Part shown: positions 53,000 to 61,693 of the stretch, piece after piece
Layout of the letters: each line of letters begins with the position of its first letter
Numbering within the stretch: position 1 is the first letter of the stretch
Assembly (NCBI RefSeq): GCF_000718775.1
Contig: NZ_JOCB01000003.1
Location: forward strand, 1-64,000
Length of the DNA: 64,000 nt
Direction: 5' to 3'
From: Streptomyces sp. NRRL S-31
GTDB lineage: Bacteria; Actinomycetota; Actinomycetes; Streptomycetales; Streptomycetaceae
Program-made: the position numbers and the translations under genes
Notes under the pieces: generated by a model
What the model was told of the DNA's origin: nothing
What the model saw: the letters and a program-made list of their open reading frames with translations, nothing else
The model's database searches: none

Positions 53000-53296
53000 A
53001 TGGCAACCGATTACGACACTCCACGCAAGACCGACGACGACGTCGACTCGGACAGCCTTGAAGAGCTGAAGGCCCGGCGGAACGACAAGTCCACCTCGGC
53101 GGTGGACGTCGACGAGTTCGAGGCCGCCGAAGGGCTCGAACTGCCCGGCGCCGACCTCTCGAACGAGGAACTGGCCGTCCGGGTACTGCCCAAGCAGCAG
53201 GACGAGTTCACCTGCATGAGCTGCTTCCTGGTGCACCACCGCAGCCAGCTGGCCAGGGAGAAGAACGGTCAGCCGATCTGCCGCGACTGCGACTGA
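53000..53296 (+). CDS. DUF4193 zinc-ribbon-like protein
   Basis: The 98-residue actinobacterial protein has an acidic N-terminal half (Asp/Glu-rich). A C-terminal CxxC pair (FTCMSCFLVHH and ICRDCD) should bind zinc. GGGGGAG precedes ATG 53000. Small zinc proteins of this kind are often transcription or ribosome associated, but no role is established to my knowledge. Confidence 0.88.
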   Translation: MATDYDTPRKTDDDVDSDSLEELKARRNDKSTSAVDVDEFEAAEGLELPGADLSNEELAVRVLPKQQDEFTCMSCFLVHHRSQLAREKNGQPICRDCD

Positions 53297-53309
53297 GGAC
53301 GGGTCGGCC

Positions 53310-54224
53310 ATGTCTGGCTCGACCCCTCCCCGGAAGCGCCGCTTCCCGTTGCGGAAAGCGGACCAAGGGCCGGCCGACGGCCCGCACGGCGCGCGTGACG
53401 ACGAGGGGGGCTCCCCCGGAACGGGAGCCCTCCTCGGACCGGCGGACGGTTCGGACGACCTGCCGGTGCCGGACCGTCGCCCGGCACCCGTAGCCCGTCG
53501 CCGGGCGGTCGCCGTCCGCGACAAGGCCCGGGATCTGGCCCGGGAAGGCGCCCGCAGGGGCGGCAGCCGCGCTCGCGCGGGCCTGTCGTACCTCGCGGAC
53601 CGGATCATCGAGATCGCCCCGCGTGTCCCCGTACGCGACCTCGCGGCCCTGCGCGGACAGTTCCCCGGCCTGGGCCCCGAGGAGATCGCCGACAAGCTGG
53701 TGGCGGGCGCGGCGGCCGGCACCTCGACGGTCGGCGCCGGAATCGGCGCGGCGGCGATGCTGCCGATACCCCCGGCCCTGCCCACCGAACTGGCCACGGA
53801 GATCACCGGGGTCGCCGCGATCGAGCTGAAGCTGATCGCCGAGCTGTACGAGGTCTACGGGGTGCGCCCGCCGGGCAGCCTCAAGGCCCGTTCCACCGCG
53901 TATCTGTCCTCCTGGTCGGGGGAGCGCGGCATCGACGTGATGAAGCCGTCGACGTACGACACGGCCCTCGGCGGCCGGATGAAGCGCGAGCTGCGCCAGC
54001 AGATCATGAAGCGGATGGTCCGCGACCTGCCCAACCTGATGCCGTTCCTGGTCGGCGCCGCGGTCGGCGCGGTCATGAACCGCCGGGACACCAGAAGACT
54101 CGCCGGCCGCATCCGGGCCGACCTGCGCAAGATCCAGGTGCCCTGGGACGAGCTGCCGGAACTGCCGCCGCTGGAGAAGCCGGCAGATCCGCTGGAGCTG
54201 GGGAAGCTCCCGAAGGACTCCTAG
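53310..54224 (+). CDS. Conserved actinobacterial hypothetical protein
   Basis: The 304-residue protein has a charged, disordered N-terminal third. A conserved core follows with a small-residue-rich hydrophobic segment (AGAAAGTSTVGAGIGAAAML, about 135-155) and a later hydrophobic stretch (NLMPFLVGAAVGAVM, about 250). The pattern vaguely recalls EcsC-like proteins. It follows DUF4193 by 13 bases. Its stop overlaps the convergent DUF3093 stop within CTAG. Confidence 0.65.
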   Translation: MSGSTPPRKRRFPLRKADQGPADGPHGARDDEGGSPGTGALLGPADGSDDLPVPDRRPAPVARRRAVAVRDKARDLAREGARRGGSRARAGLSYLADRIIEIAPRVPVRDLAALRGQFPGLGPEEIADKLVAGAAAGTSTVGAGIGAAAMLPIPPALPTELATEITGVAAIELKLIAELYEVYGVRPPGSLKARSTAYLSSWSGERGIDVMKPSTYDTALGGRMKRELRQQIMKRMVRDLPNLMPFLVGAAVGAVMNRRDTRRLAGRIRADLRKIQVPWDELPELPPLEKPADPLELGKLPKDS

Positions 54225-54706
54225 GCCCCGGCCCCGCGGGCCTGGGCGCCGGCCACGCGCGCCGCCTCGATCGCCGCCGCCAGCCGCTCCGGCTCCCGCG
54301 TCGACAGGTACAGGTACGGCGTCGGGTCCTCCGGGTCCGTGACCTCCACGCGCAGCGCCCCCGGGATGTAGGCGCGCAGCAGCAGGAAGGCGCGGGTGTC
54401 GGCCTTGTACGTCCGCCAGGCGCGGGCCTCCTCCGCGTCCAGGACCTCCGCCGCCCCCAGCGCCGACACCGGGATCTTCGCCTCGCCCGCGATCAGCGAG
54501 TCGCCCACGACCCGGATCCGCGGGGAGCCGTACGCGCTCGCCACCACCGCCGCCGCGGCCGTACCGCCGACCAGGCCGCCGAGCAGCGGCAACGTGCCGA
54601 ACGGAAGCAGGATCAGGGCGAACGAGACACCCACCAGGAAGCTGATCAGCCACCAGGAGCGGGGGGCGGTGAGGCGTTCTTCGTACGGGGTGGCGGAAAG
54701 CTGCAT
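54221..54706 (-). CDS. DUF3093 membrane protein
   Basis: The 161-residue protein has two hydrophobic helices near the N-terminus (about 17-38 and 40-62). A cytoplasmic beta-rich domain follows, ending in the family-like YLYLSTREPERLAAAI. It is conserved in actinobacteria next to dut, as here. ATG 54706 begins MQLSATPYEERL. Function unknown. Confidence 0.85.
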   Translation of the reverse strand: MQLSATPYEERLTAPRSWWLISFLVGVSFALILLPFGTLPLLGGLVGGTAAAAVVASAYGSPRIRVVGDSLIAGEAKIPVSALGAAEVLDAEEARAWRTYKADTRAFLLLRAYIPGALRVEVTDPEDPTPYLYLSTREPERLAAAIEAARVAGAQARGAGA

Positions 54707-54750
54707 GAAACCAAGCTTGGCACGGGGTCCGGAACACCCCGGCGCGCGGG

Positions 54751-54756
54751 TAAGGT
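54751..54756 (+). promoter_or_regulatory. Candidate -10 for the thioesterase-dut operon
   Basis: TAAGGT ends nine bases before GTG 54765, again close to leaderless spacing. Confidence 0.4.
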
Positions 54757-54764
54757 CTGCGCCT

Positions 54765-55349
54765 GTGAGTGGTAGTTCCGCAGCTCTTGAGCCGCCCGCC
54801 GAGGCGGGGAAACCGGTACGGCACCCCGACGCGCCCGCGCCCGGGGAGCTTCTCGGCGCCCATTACGAGCACTGTTTCGGGTGCGGCCCCGGACAGCCGC
54901 ACGGACTGCACCTCCAGGCCCGGGCCGGCGAGGGCGTCTCGCTGACCGCCGAGTTCACCGTGCAGCCCGCCCACCAGGGCGCCCCCGGCCTCGCGCACGG
55001 CGGAGTGCTGGCCACGGCCCTGGACGAGACCCTGGGCTCGCTGAACTGGCTGCTGCGCACCATCGCCGTGACCGGACGGCTGGAGACGGACTTCGTACGG
55101 CCCGTGCCGGTCGGCACCACGCTGTACCTGGAGGCCGAGATCACCGCCGTCGCCGGGCGGAAGATCTACTCCACCGCCACCGGGCGCATCGGCGGCCCCG
55201 ACGGCCCGGTCGCCGTCCGCGCCGACGCCCTCTTCATCGAGGTCAAGGTCGACCACTTCATCGACCACGGCCGCGAGGCGGAGATCCAGGCCGCCATGAG
55301 CGACCCGGACCAGGTCCGGCGCGCCCGCGCCTTCGAGGTGAACCCGTGA
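54765..55349 (+). CDS. PaaI-type hotdog thioesterase
   Basis: The 194-residue protein has a hotdog fold. The hot-dog helix region GLAHGGVLATALDETLG carries the conserved histidine/glycine loop and the catalytic acidic residue, and DFVRPVPVGTTLYLEAEI forms the following strands. An N-terminal CFGCGPGQPHG motif resembles the zinc-like cysteine loop found in some PaaI members. It probably hydrolyses acyl-CoA. The stop overlaps the dUTPase start by four bases. Confidence 0.85.
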   Translation: MSGSSAALEPPAEAGKPVRHPDAPAPGELLGAHYEHCFGCGPGQPHGLHLQARAGEGVSLTAEFTVQPAHQGAPGLAHGGVLATALDETLGSLNWLLRTIAVTGRLETDFVRPVPVGTTLYLEAEITAVAGRKIYSTATGRIGGPDGPVAVRADALFIEVKVDHFIDHGREAEIQAAMSDPDQVRRARAFEVNP

Positions 55350-55897
55350 GCCGCGACCCCCTCGACGTGCTGATCCGGCGCGTCGACCCCGAGGTGCCGC
55401 TCCCGGCCTACGAACACCCGGGCGACGCCGGAGCCGACCTGCGTACCACCGAGGCGTGCGAACTGGCCCCCGGGGAGCGGGCCGTCCTGCCCACGGGAGT
55501 GTCGATCGCCCTCCCGGAGGGGTACGCGGCGTTCGTGCATCCGCGTTCCGGCCTCGCCGCACGCTGCGGTGTCGCCCTCGTGAATGCCCCGGGGACGGTT
55601 GATGCCGGGTACCGTGGGGAGATCAAGGTGATCGTGGTGAATCTCGACCCGCGCGAGAGCGTGCGGTTCGAGCGCTTCGACCGGATTGCCCAACTGGTCG
55701 TCCAGCAGGTCGAGAGGGTCCGCTTCCAGGAGGTGGCGGAACTTCCCGGCTCCGCGCGGGCCGAAGGGGGCTTCGGGTCCACCGGTGGCCATGCCGCGGT
55801 GGGCGGCGAGAGCGGCACAAGCGGTCGGGCCGCCGACGGCGGTCCGACGGGTGGGAATCGATACGCTTCGGTCGTATCCGACCGGGAAGGACAGTGA
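55346..55897 (+). CDS. dut: dUTP diphosphatase (trimeric dUTPase)
   Basis: The 183-residue enzyme converts dUTP to dUMP. The five dUTPase motifs are visible: AGADLRT, HPRSGLAARCGV, NAPGTVDAGYRGEI, RIAQLVVQ and the C-terminal GGFGSTGG arm. A Gly/Ser-rich tail of about 35 residues follows motif 5. It limits uracil incorporation and supplies dUMP. GTG 55346 overlaps the thioesterase stop. Confidence 0.95.
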   Translation: MSRDPLDVLIRRVDPEVPLPAYEHPGDAGADLRTTEACELAPGERAVLPTGVSIALPEGYAAFVHPRSGLAARCGVALVNAPGTVDAGYRGEIKVIVVNLDPRESVRFERFDRIAQLVVQQVERVRFQEVAELPGSARAEGGFGSTGGHAAVGGESGTSGRAADGGPTGGNRYASVVSDREGQ

Positions 55898-55898
55898 C

Positions 55899-56657
55899 GT
55901 GTTCGGACGTCGCAAGAAGAAGGGTGCCGCCGAGGACGCGGCCGGCGAGGCCGAGCAGGTCGTCGACAGCGTCGACACCGAGGCGGACGAGGAGGCCGAA
56001 CGCGAGCGCGTCCGGCTGGAGCCCGGGCCCCGGCCCGACGGTCCCTGGGACAGCAGCGAGGTCCGCGACCCGGCCGAGGGCCGCGTGGACCTCGGCGGTC
56101 TGTTCGTGCCGGGCGTCGACGGCATGGAGCTGCGGGTCGAGGTCGCCGGTGACGCCATCGTCGCCGCGACCGTCGTACTGCGGGACAGCGCCGTCCAGCT
56201 CCAGGCGTTCGCCGCGCCCAAGCGCGAGGGCATCTGGGGCGAGGTCCGCGAGGAGATCGGGGCCGGCATCACCCAGCAGGGTGGCATCGTCGACGAGGTC
56301 GAGGGCCCGCTCGGCTGGGAGCTGCGCGCCCAGGTGCCGGTGCAGCTGCCCGACGGCACCGGTGGCTTCCAGGTCGTCCGGTTCGTCGGCGTGGACGGCC
56401 CGCGCTGGTTCCTGCGCGGTGTGATCTCCGGCCAGGGCGCGGTGCAGCCGCAGGCCGCCGGACTGCTGGAGCAGATCTTCCGTGACACCGTCGTGGTCCG
56501 CGGCGAGGGTCCGATGGCCCCGCGCGACCCGATCGTCCTGAAGCTGCCGAACGACGCGCAGATGGTCCCCGAGGGCGTGCAGCAGGAGGAGTCCTCGCGG
56601 TTCTCCGGCGGCATGGGGCAGTTGCAGCGCGGACCGGAGATCACGGAAGTCCGCTAG
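55899..56657 (+). CDS. DUF3710 family protein
   Basis: The 252-residue actinobacterial protein has a charged N-terminus (FGRRKKKGAAEDA) followed by an acidic region. The beta-rich DUF3710 domain (about 60-235) includes REGIWGEVREEIGAGI and FVGVDGPRWFLRGVI. It is a conserved neighbour of dut in actinobacteria. GTG 55899 follows GGGAAGGA. A terminator comes 47 bases after the stop, so thioesterase, dut and DUF3710 form one operon. Confidence 0.88.
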   Translation: MFGRRKKKGAAEDAAGEAEQVVDSVDTEADEEAERERVRLEPGPRPDGPWDSSEVRDPAEGRVDLGGLFVPGVDGMELRVEVAGDAIVAATVVLRDSAVQLQAFAAPKREGIWGEVREEIGAGITQQGGIVDEVEGPLGWELRAQVPVQLPDGTGGFQVVRFVGVDGPRWFLRGVISGQGAVQPQAAGLLEQIFRDTVVVRGEGPMAPRDPIVLKLPNDAQMVPEGVQQEESSRFSGGMGQLQRGPEITEVR

Positions 56658-56703
56658 ACGCTCCGCCGGGTCCAGCGTGTCCGACAGGTTCAGCAGGGTT
56701 TGA

Positions 56704-56730
56704 GGGCCGTGCCTCCAAGGGGCACGGCCC
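56704..56730 (+). terminator. Terminator after the dut operon
   Basis: A ten-base-pair stem GGGCCGTGCC/GGCACGGCCC with a seven-base loop is followed by GTTCT. The remaining gap to 56987 shows no gene; it should contain the kdpDE promoter. Confidence 0.85.
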
Positions 56731-56987
56731 GTTCTCGCTTTCGCGGCCACACGCCGACGGGGTCGCCCCGGCGGGGGGAGGCGCCGACGCCGGGTGCGAG
56801 GCCGTTCGCGGCCCTTCGGGCTCCTCCCGGTCCTCCGCGCCGCCCGCCGGACCCGGCCGGTTCTCAGGGGCGCTCATCAGGGTTGCGTCAAAGTTGTCCA
56901 CCGCACGTACCCCTGTCCCGTTTGCCGTGATTGTTGGCCGTAGGGTCGACGCTGCGTAGGCATCGGACACGGGAAGACAATGGGGCC

Positions 56988-59561
56988 ATGGCACGCGGCA
57001 AGCTGCGGATCTACCTCGGTGCGGCACCGGGCGTGGGCAAGACCTATGCCATGCTCGCCGAGGCGCACCGCCGGATCGAGCGGGGTACCGACTGCGTGGT
57101 CGCGTTCGTGGAGCACCACGGCCGGCCGCGCACCGAGGTGATGCTGCACGGTCTGGAGCAGGTGCCGCGCAGACGGCTGGAGTACCGGGGCGCCACCTTC
57201 GGCGAGATGGACGTCGACGCCGTGCTGCGCCGGGCCCCCGCCGTCGCCCTCGTGGACGAGCTGGCCCACACCAACGTCCCGGGCTCCCGCAACGCCAAGC
57301 GCTGGCAGGACGTGGCCGAACTGCTCGCCGCCGGCATCGACGTCGTCTCCACCGTCAACATCCAGCACCTGGAGTCACTCGGTGACGTCGTGGAGTCGAT
57401 CACCGGGGTGCGCCAGCGCGAGACCGTCCCGGACGAGGTGGTGCGCCGGGCCGACCAGATCGAGCTGGTCGACATGTCCCCGCAGGCCCTGCGCCGGCGG
57501 ATGGCCCACGGCAACATCTACCAGCCGGACAAGGTCGACGCGGCCCTGTCCAACTACTTCCGGCCCGGCAACCTCACCGCCCTGCGCGAGCTGGCGCTGC
57601 TGTGGGTGGCCGACCGGGTCGACGAGTACCTGAACGAGTACCGCAGCGAACACCGGGTCTCGAAGATATGGGGCTCACGCGAGCGGATCGTGGTGGGCCT
57701 GACCGGCGGCCCCGAGGGCCGCACCCTCATCCGGCGGGCCGCCCGGCTAGCCGAGAAGGGCGCCGGCGGCGAGGTCATGGCCGTCTACATCGCCCGCAGC
57801 GACGGGCTGACCTCGGCCTCCCCCAAGGAGCTGGCCGTCCAGCGCACCCTGGTGGAGGACCTCGGCGGCACCTTCCACCACGTCGTCGGCGACGACATCC
57901 CGGCCGCCCTGCTGGACTTCGCGCGCGGGGTGAACGCCACCCAGATCGTCCTGGGCTCCTCGCGCCGCAAGGCCTGGCAGTACGTCTTCGGGCCCGGCGT
58001 CGGCGCCACGGTCGCCCGGGAGTCCGGCCCCGACCTGGACGTGCACATCGTCACCCACGAGGAGGTCGCCAAGGGCCGCGGACTGCCCGTGGCCCGCGGC
58101 GGCCGGCTCGGCCGGGCCAGGATCCTCTGGGGCTGGGCCGTCGGCCTGGCCGGCCCCGCGGTCCTCGCGCTGCTGCTGAACACCGTCGACCTCGGCCTCG
58201 CCAACGACATGCTGCTGTTCCTGGCCGTCACCGTCGCCGCCGCGCTGCTCGGCGGCCTGCCGCCCGCCCTCGCCTCGGCGGCCTTCGGCTCGCTGCTGCT
58301 GAACTACTTCTACACCCCGCCGCTGCACCGGCTGACCATCGCCGACCCCAAGAACATCGTCGCCATCGCCATCTTCTTCGGCGTCGGCATGTCCGTCGCC
58401 TCGGTGGTGGACCTCGCCGCCCGCCGCACCCACCAGGCGGCCCGGCTGCGCGCCGAGTCCGAGATCCTCTCCTTCCTCGCCGGGAACGTGCTGCGCGGCG
58501 AGACCAGCCTGGAGGAGCTGCTGGAACGGGTGCGCGAGACCTTCGCCATGGAGTCGGCCGCCCTGCTGGAGCGGGAGAGCGACGTGGCGCCCTGGACCTG
58601 CGCGGGCCGCGCCGGGTTCGGGCCGGCGCTGGAGCGCCCCGAGGACGCCGACGTCGACGTGCCCGCCGGCGACCACATGGCGCTCGCGCTCACCGGGCGC
58701 GTGCTGCCCGCCGCCGACCGCCGGGTGCTGGCCGCCTTCGCCGCCCAGGCCGCCGTCGTACTCGACCGCAGACGCCTCCAGGAGGAGGCCGACCGGGCCC
58801 GGACGCTAGCCGAGGGCAACCGCATCCGCACCGCCCTGCTGGCCGCCGTCAGCCACGACCTGCGCACCCCGCTGGCCGGCATCAAGGCCGCCGTGTCCTC
58901 CCTGCGCTCCGACGACGTCGCCTGGTCCGAGGAGGACCAGGCGGAGCTGCTGGAGGGCATCGAGGAGGGCGCCGACCGGCTCGACCACCTCGTGGGCAAC
59001 CTGCTCGACATGTCCCGGCTCCAGACCGGTACGGTCACGCCGCTGATCCGCGAGATCGACGTCGACGAGGTCGTACCGATGGCCCTCGGCGGCGTACCCG
59101 AGGACAGCGTCGAGCTGGACGTGCCGGAGACGCTGCCGATGGTCGCCGTCGACCCCGGGCTGCTGGAGCGGTCGGTGGCCAACCTGGTGGAGAACGCCGT
59201 CAAGTACAGCCCGCGCGGACGTCGCGTCCTGGTCTCCGCGAGCGCCATCGCCGACCGGGTGGAGGTGCGCGTGGTCGACCGCGGCCCGGGCGTGCCGGAC
59301 GAGGCCAAGGACCGCATCTTCGAGCCGTTCCAGCGGTACGGTGACGCTCCGCGCGGGGCCGGCGTCGGACTCGGCCTCGCGGTCGCCCGGGGCTTCGCCG
59401 AGGCGATGGGCGGCACCCTCGACGCGGAGGACACGCCGGGCGGCGGGCTCACCATGGTGCTGAGCCTGCGCGCGGCGCCGGCAGGTCCCGCACTCCCGGG
59501 CACGGACGCGGGCGTGGACGCGGGCACGGACATCGCAGAACCGGAAAGGCAGGTCCTATGA
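56988..59561 (+). CDS. kdpD: Osmosensitive K+ sensor histidine kinase KdpD
   Basis: The 857-residue kinase has the KdpD N-terminal domain with Walker A GAAPGVGKT (11-19) and a Usp-like domain (about 230-365). Four closely spaced transmembrane helices (about 390-480, DUF4118), a GAF-like segment and the kinase core follow, with H623 in VSHDLRTPLAG and ATPase motifs NLVENAVKYS and GVGLGLAVARGF. ATG 56988 was chosen because it begins the conserved MARGKLRIYLGAAPG. It overlaps kdpE by four bases. The kdpFABC pump genes are absent from the window. Confidence 0.96.
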   Translation: MARGKLRIYLGAAPGVGKTYAMLAEAHRRIERGTDCVVAFVEHHGRPRTEVMLHGLEQVPRRRLEYRGATFGEMDVDAVLRRAPAVALVDELAHTNVPGSRNAKRWQDVAELLAAGIDVVSTVNIQHLESLGDVVESITGVRQRETVPDEVVRRADQIELVDMSPQALRRRMAHGNIYQPDKVDAALSNYFRPGNLTALRELALLWVADRVDEYLNEYRSEHRVSKIWGSRERIVVGLTGGPEGRTLIRRAARLAEKGAGGEVMAVYIARSDGLTSASPKELAVQRTLVEDLGGTFHHVVGDDIPAALLDFARGVNATQIVLGSSRRKAWQYVFGPGVGATVARESGPDLDVHIVTHEEVAKGRGLPVARGGRLGRARILWGWAVGLAGPAVLALLLNTVDLGLANDMLLFLAVTVAAALLGGLPPALASAAFGSLLLNYFYTPPLHRLTIADPKNIVAIAIFFGVGMSVASVVDLAARRTHQAARLRAESEILSFLAGNVLRGETSLEELLERVRETFAMESAALLERESDVAPWTCAGRAGFGPALERPEDADVDVPAGDHMALALTGRVLPAADRRVLAAFAAQAAVVLDRRRLQEEADRARTLAEGNRIRTALLAAVSHDLRTPLAGIKAAVSSLRSDDVAWSEEDQAELLEGIEEGADRLDHLVGNLLDMSRLQTGTVTPLIREIDVDEVVPMALGGVPEDSVELDVPETLPMVAVDPGLLERSVANLVENAVKYSPRGRRVLVSASAIADRVEVRVVDRGPGVPDEAKDRIFEPFQRYGDAPRGAGVGLGLAVARGFAEAMGGTLDAEDTPGGGLTMVLSLRAAPAGPALPGTDAGVDAGTDIAEPERQVL

Positions 59562-60247
59562 CGACCCGGGTGCTGGTGGTCGACGACGAGCCGCAGATCG
59601 TGCGCGCCCTCGTGATCAACCTCAAGGCGCGCAAGTACGAGGTCGACGCGGCCGGCGACGGCAGCACCGCGCTCGAGCTGGCCGCCTCCCGCCACCCCGA
59701 CGTGGTCGTCCTCGACCTGGGGCTGCCCGACATGGACGGCGTCGAGGTGATCAGGGGCCTGCGCGGCTGGACCCGCGTGCCGATCCTGGTGCTCTCCGCG
59801 CGCCACTCCTCCGACGAGAAGGTCCAGGCGCTGGACGCGGGCGCAGACGACTACGTCACCAAGCCGTTCGGCATGGACGAACTGCTGGCCCGGCTGCGGG
59901 CCGCGGTCCGCCGGGCCGAGCCGGTCGGGCCGGGCGAGGACGACCTGACGACCGTCGAGACGGCGGGCTTCACCGTCGACCTCGCCGCGAAGAAGGTCAA
60001 CCGCGACGGCAAGGACGTCCGGCTCACCCCGACCGAGTGGCACCTGCTGGAGGTCCTGGTCCGCAACACCGGCCGCCTGGTCAGCCAGAAGCAGCTGCTC
60101 CAAGAGGTCTGGGGGCCGTCATACGGCACCGAGACCAACTATCTGCGGGTGTACATGGCGCAGCTGCGGCGGAAGCTGGAGTCGGACCCGTCGCGCCCGC
60201 GGCACTTCATCACCGAGCCGGGGATGGGCTACCGGTTCGAGAAGTGA
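59558..60247 (+). CDS. kdpE: K+ response regulator KdpE
   Basis: The 229-residue OmpR-family regulator has acceptor D53 in VVVLDLGLPD and a winged-helix DNA-binding domain (LTPTEWHLLEVLVRNTGRLV; YMAQLRRKLE). ATG 59558 overlaps the kdpD stop. It normally activates the KdpFABC high-affinity potassium pump at low K+ or osmotic shock. Here it may also act on the neighbouring potassium genes, which is inference. Confidence 0.96.
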   Translation: MTTRVLVVDDEPQIVRALVINLKARKYEVDAAGDGSTALELAASRHPDVVVLDLGLPDMDGVEVIRGLRGWTRVPILVLSARHSSDEKVQALDAGADDYVTKPFGMDELLARLRAAVRRAEPVGPGEDDLTTVETAGFTVDLAAKKVNRDGKDVRLTPTEWHLLEVLVRNTGRLVSQKQLLQEVWGPSYGTETNYLRVYMAQLRRKLESDPSRPRHFITEPGMGYRFEK

Positions 60248-60314
60248 GCGGTGCGGCCCGGCCGCGGTGCGGGTGCGAGGTGAGCGGCCTTACAGCGCTG
60301 ACGGTGCTCCCCGG

Positions 60315-60320
60315 TACGCT
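60315..60320 (+). promoter_or_regulatory. Candidate -10 for the OB-fold gene
   Basis: TACGCT ends seven bases before ATG 60328, suggesting a leaderless transcript. Confidence 0.45.
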
Positions 60321-60327
60321 TTCAGAT

Positions 60328-60726
60328 ATGACTGCTGTTCCTCGTTCCGAAAAGCCGGCGGGCCGGTTCCGGCGCATGCTCGACCGGCTCTCCTCGTCGC
60401 AGGAGGACCTGGAGTCCGAGGAGCTGCGCGAGGACGCCGAGACGGCGGGCTGCACCAGGATCGGCGACTGCCACGACCGGCAGATCGTCACGGTAACTGG
60501 TACCTTGCGCACGGTCACCCTGCGCCCGCGGGCCGGAGTCCCGGCCCTGGAGGCCGAGCTGTTCGACGGCTCCGCCGCGCTGGACGTGGTGTGGCTCGGC
60601 AGGCGTTCCATCGTGGGCATAGAACCGGGGCGCAAGCTGATCGCATCGGGCCGGATCTCGATGAGCCGGGGCCGCCGGGTGCTGTTCAACCCGAAATACG
60701 AACTGCGACCCCTCGGACGGGAGTAG
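60328..60726 (+). CDS. OB-fold nucleic-acid-binding protein
   Basis: The 132-residue protein has a short charged N-terminal helix and one OB-fold (about 45-130) with the pattern VTVTGTLRTVTLRP, LEAELFDGSAALDVVWLG and LIASGRISMSRGRRVLFNP. This is the RecG/tRNA-type OB family common in actinobacteria. It is followed after three bases by the DUF3159 gene, so the two form an operon. Confidence 0.85.
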   Translation: MTAVPRSEKPAGRFRRMLDRLSSSQEDLESEELREDAETAGCTRIGDCHDRQIVTVTGTLRTVTLRPRAGVPALEAELFDGSAALDVVWLGRRSIVGIEPGRKLIASGRISMSRGRRVLFNPKYELRPLGRE

Positions 60727-60729
60727 CCG

Positions 60730-61551
60730 GTGACGTCCCTCGACAAGCCGACCGAAGACACCGAAGACACCGACCGGACCCATCCCGACGACGCCCGCGC
60801 GGTGACGGAGGCGGCGCTGTTCGAGGCCTTCGGCGGGGTCCGCGGCATGGTCGAGACGGTCGTGCCGGGCCTGCTCTTCGTCGCGATCTTCACGATCAAC
60901 AAGGACCTGCATCTCTCCGCGATCGCCGCGCTGGTGGTGTCCCTGGTGCTGGTCGTGGTCCGGCTGGCGATGAAGGACACCGTCAAGCACGCCTTCAGCG
61001 GCGTCTTCGGCGTGGCCTTCGGCGTCGTCTTCGCGATGTTCACCGGCAACGCCAAGGACTTCTACCTCCCCGGCATGCTCTACACGCTGGGCCTGGCGCT
61101 GGCGTACATCGTCACGACCCTCGCCGGGGTGCCCCTGATCGGTCTCATCCTCGGCCCGGTCTTCAAGGAGAACCTCTCCTGGCGCACCCGCAACCCGGGC
61201 CGCAAGAAGGCGTACGCGAAGGCCAGCTGGGCCTGGGGGCTGATCCTGCTCGCCAAGTGCGCGATCCTCTTCCCGCTGTACTGGTGGGCCGACACCGCGC
61301 AGCTCGGCTGGGTCCTGGTCGCCCTGAAGATCCCGCCGTTCCTGCTCGCGGTCTGGCTGACCTGGGTCTTCCTGGCGAAGGCCCCGGCGCCGATCGACGT
61401 CTTCGCCGAGCTGGAGGCGGAGGAGAAGGCCGAGGAGGCGCGCAAGGCCGCGCAGGCCGGGGAGACCACCGGGGCCACCGGGACCGCCGGAGCCATCGGC
61501 ACCGGTGACGACGGCGGCGCCCAGGGCGGCCGGCACCGCCGGGACGCGTAG
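60730..61551 (+). CDS. DUF3159 integral membrane protein
   Basis: The 273-residue protein has an acidic N-terminal tail, about six transmembrane helices (about 40-205) and a C-terminal helix plus Gly/Ala/Thr-rich tail. The actinobacterial DUF3159 family is recognisable from MVETVVPGLLFVAIFTIN and GRKKAYAKASWAWGLIL. Function unknown. The conserved pairing with the OB-fold gene and with the Trk genes suggests a role in ion or osmotic homeostasis, by context only. Confidence 0.85.
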   Translation: MTSLDKPTEDTEDTDRTHPDDARAVTEAALFEAFGGVRGMVETVVPGLLFVAIFTINKDLHLSAIAALVVSLVLVVVRLAMKDTVKHAFSGVFGVAFGVVFAMFTGNAKDFYLPGMLYTLGLALAYIVTTLAGVPLIGLILGPVFKENLSWRTRNPGRKKAYAKASWAWGLILLAKCAILFPLYWWADTAQLGWVLVALKIPPFLLAVWLTWVFLAKAPAPIDVFAELEAEEKAEEARKAAQAGETTGATGTAGAIGTGDDGGAQGGRHRRDA

Positions 61552-61580
61552 CCGGCCAGACCGGTCACGCGGCGACGAGG

Positions 61581-61628
61581 CCACGGGACGACGAGCCCAC
61601 GGGACGACGAGCCCACGGGACGACGAGG
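61581..61628. repeat. Three 16-bp tandem repeats
   Basis: CCACGGGACGACGAG[C/G] is repeated three times head to tail. A partial unit GGCGACGAGG precedes the array. It lies in the 142-base convergent gap before the large palindrome. Confidence 0.85.
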
Positions 61629-61635
61629 TCATGGA

Positions 61636-61677
61636 ACGGTGAAGGGCGCCCTTGCCGGCAAGGGCGCCCTTCACCGT
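61636..61677. terminator. Perfect 42-bp palindrome (bidirectional terminator)
   Basis: A 21-base arm (61636-61656) is followed directly by its exact reverse complement (61657-61677). It contains the internal self-complementary block GGGCGCCC twice. It ends 16 bases from the trkA-type gene and should terminate both convergent transcripts; in DNA it could extrude a cruciform. Confidence 0.85.
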
Positions 61678-61693
61678 CGTACCGCCGGAAGCG

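Noticed and set aside
61581..61628. Possible CRISPR array
   Set aside because: The three 16-bp units are contiguous without spacers, so it is a simple tandem repeat.
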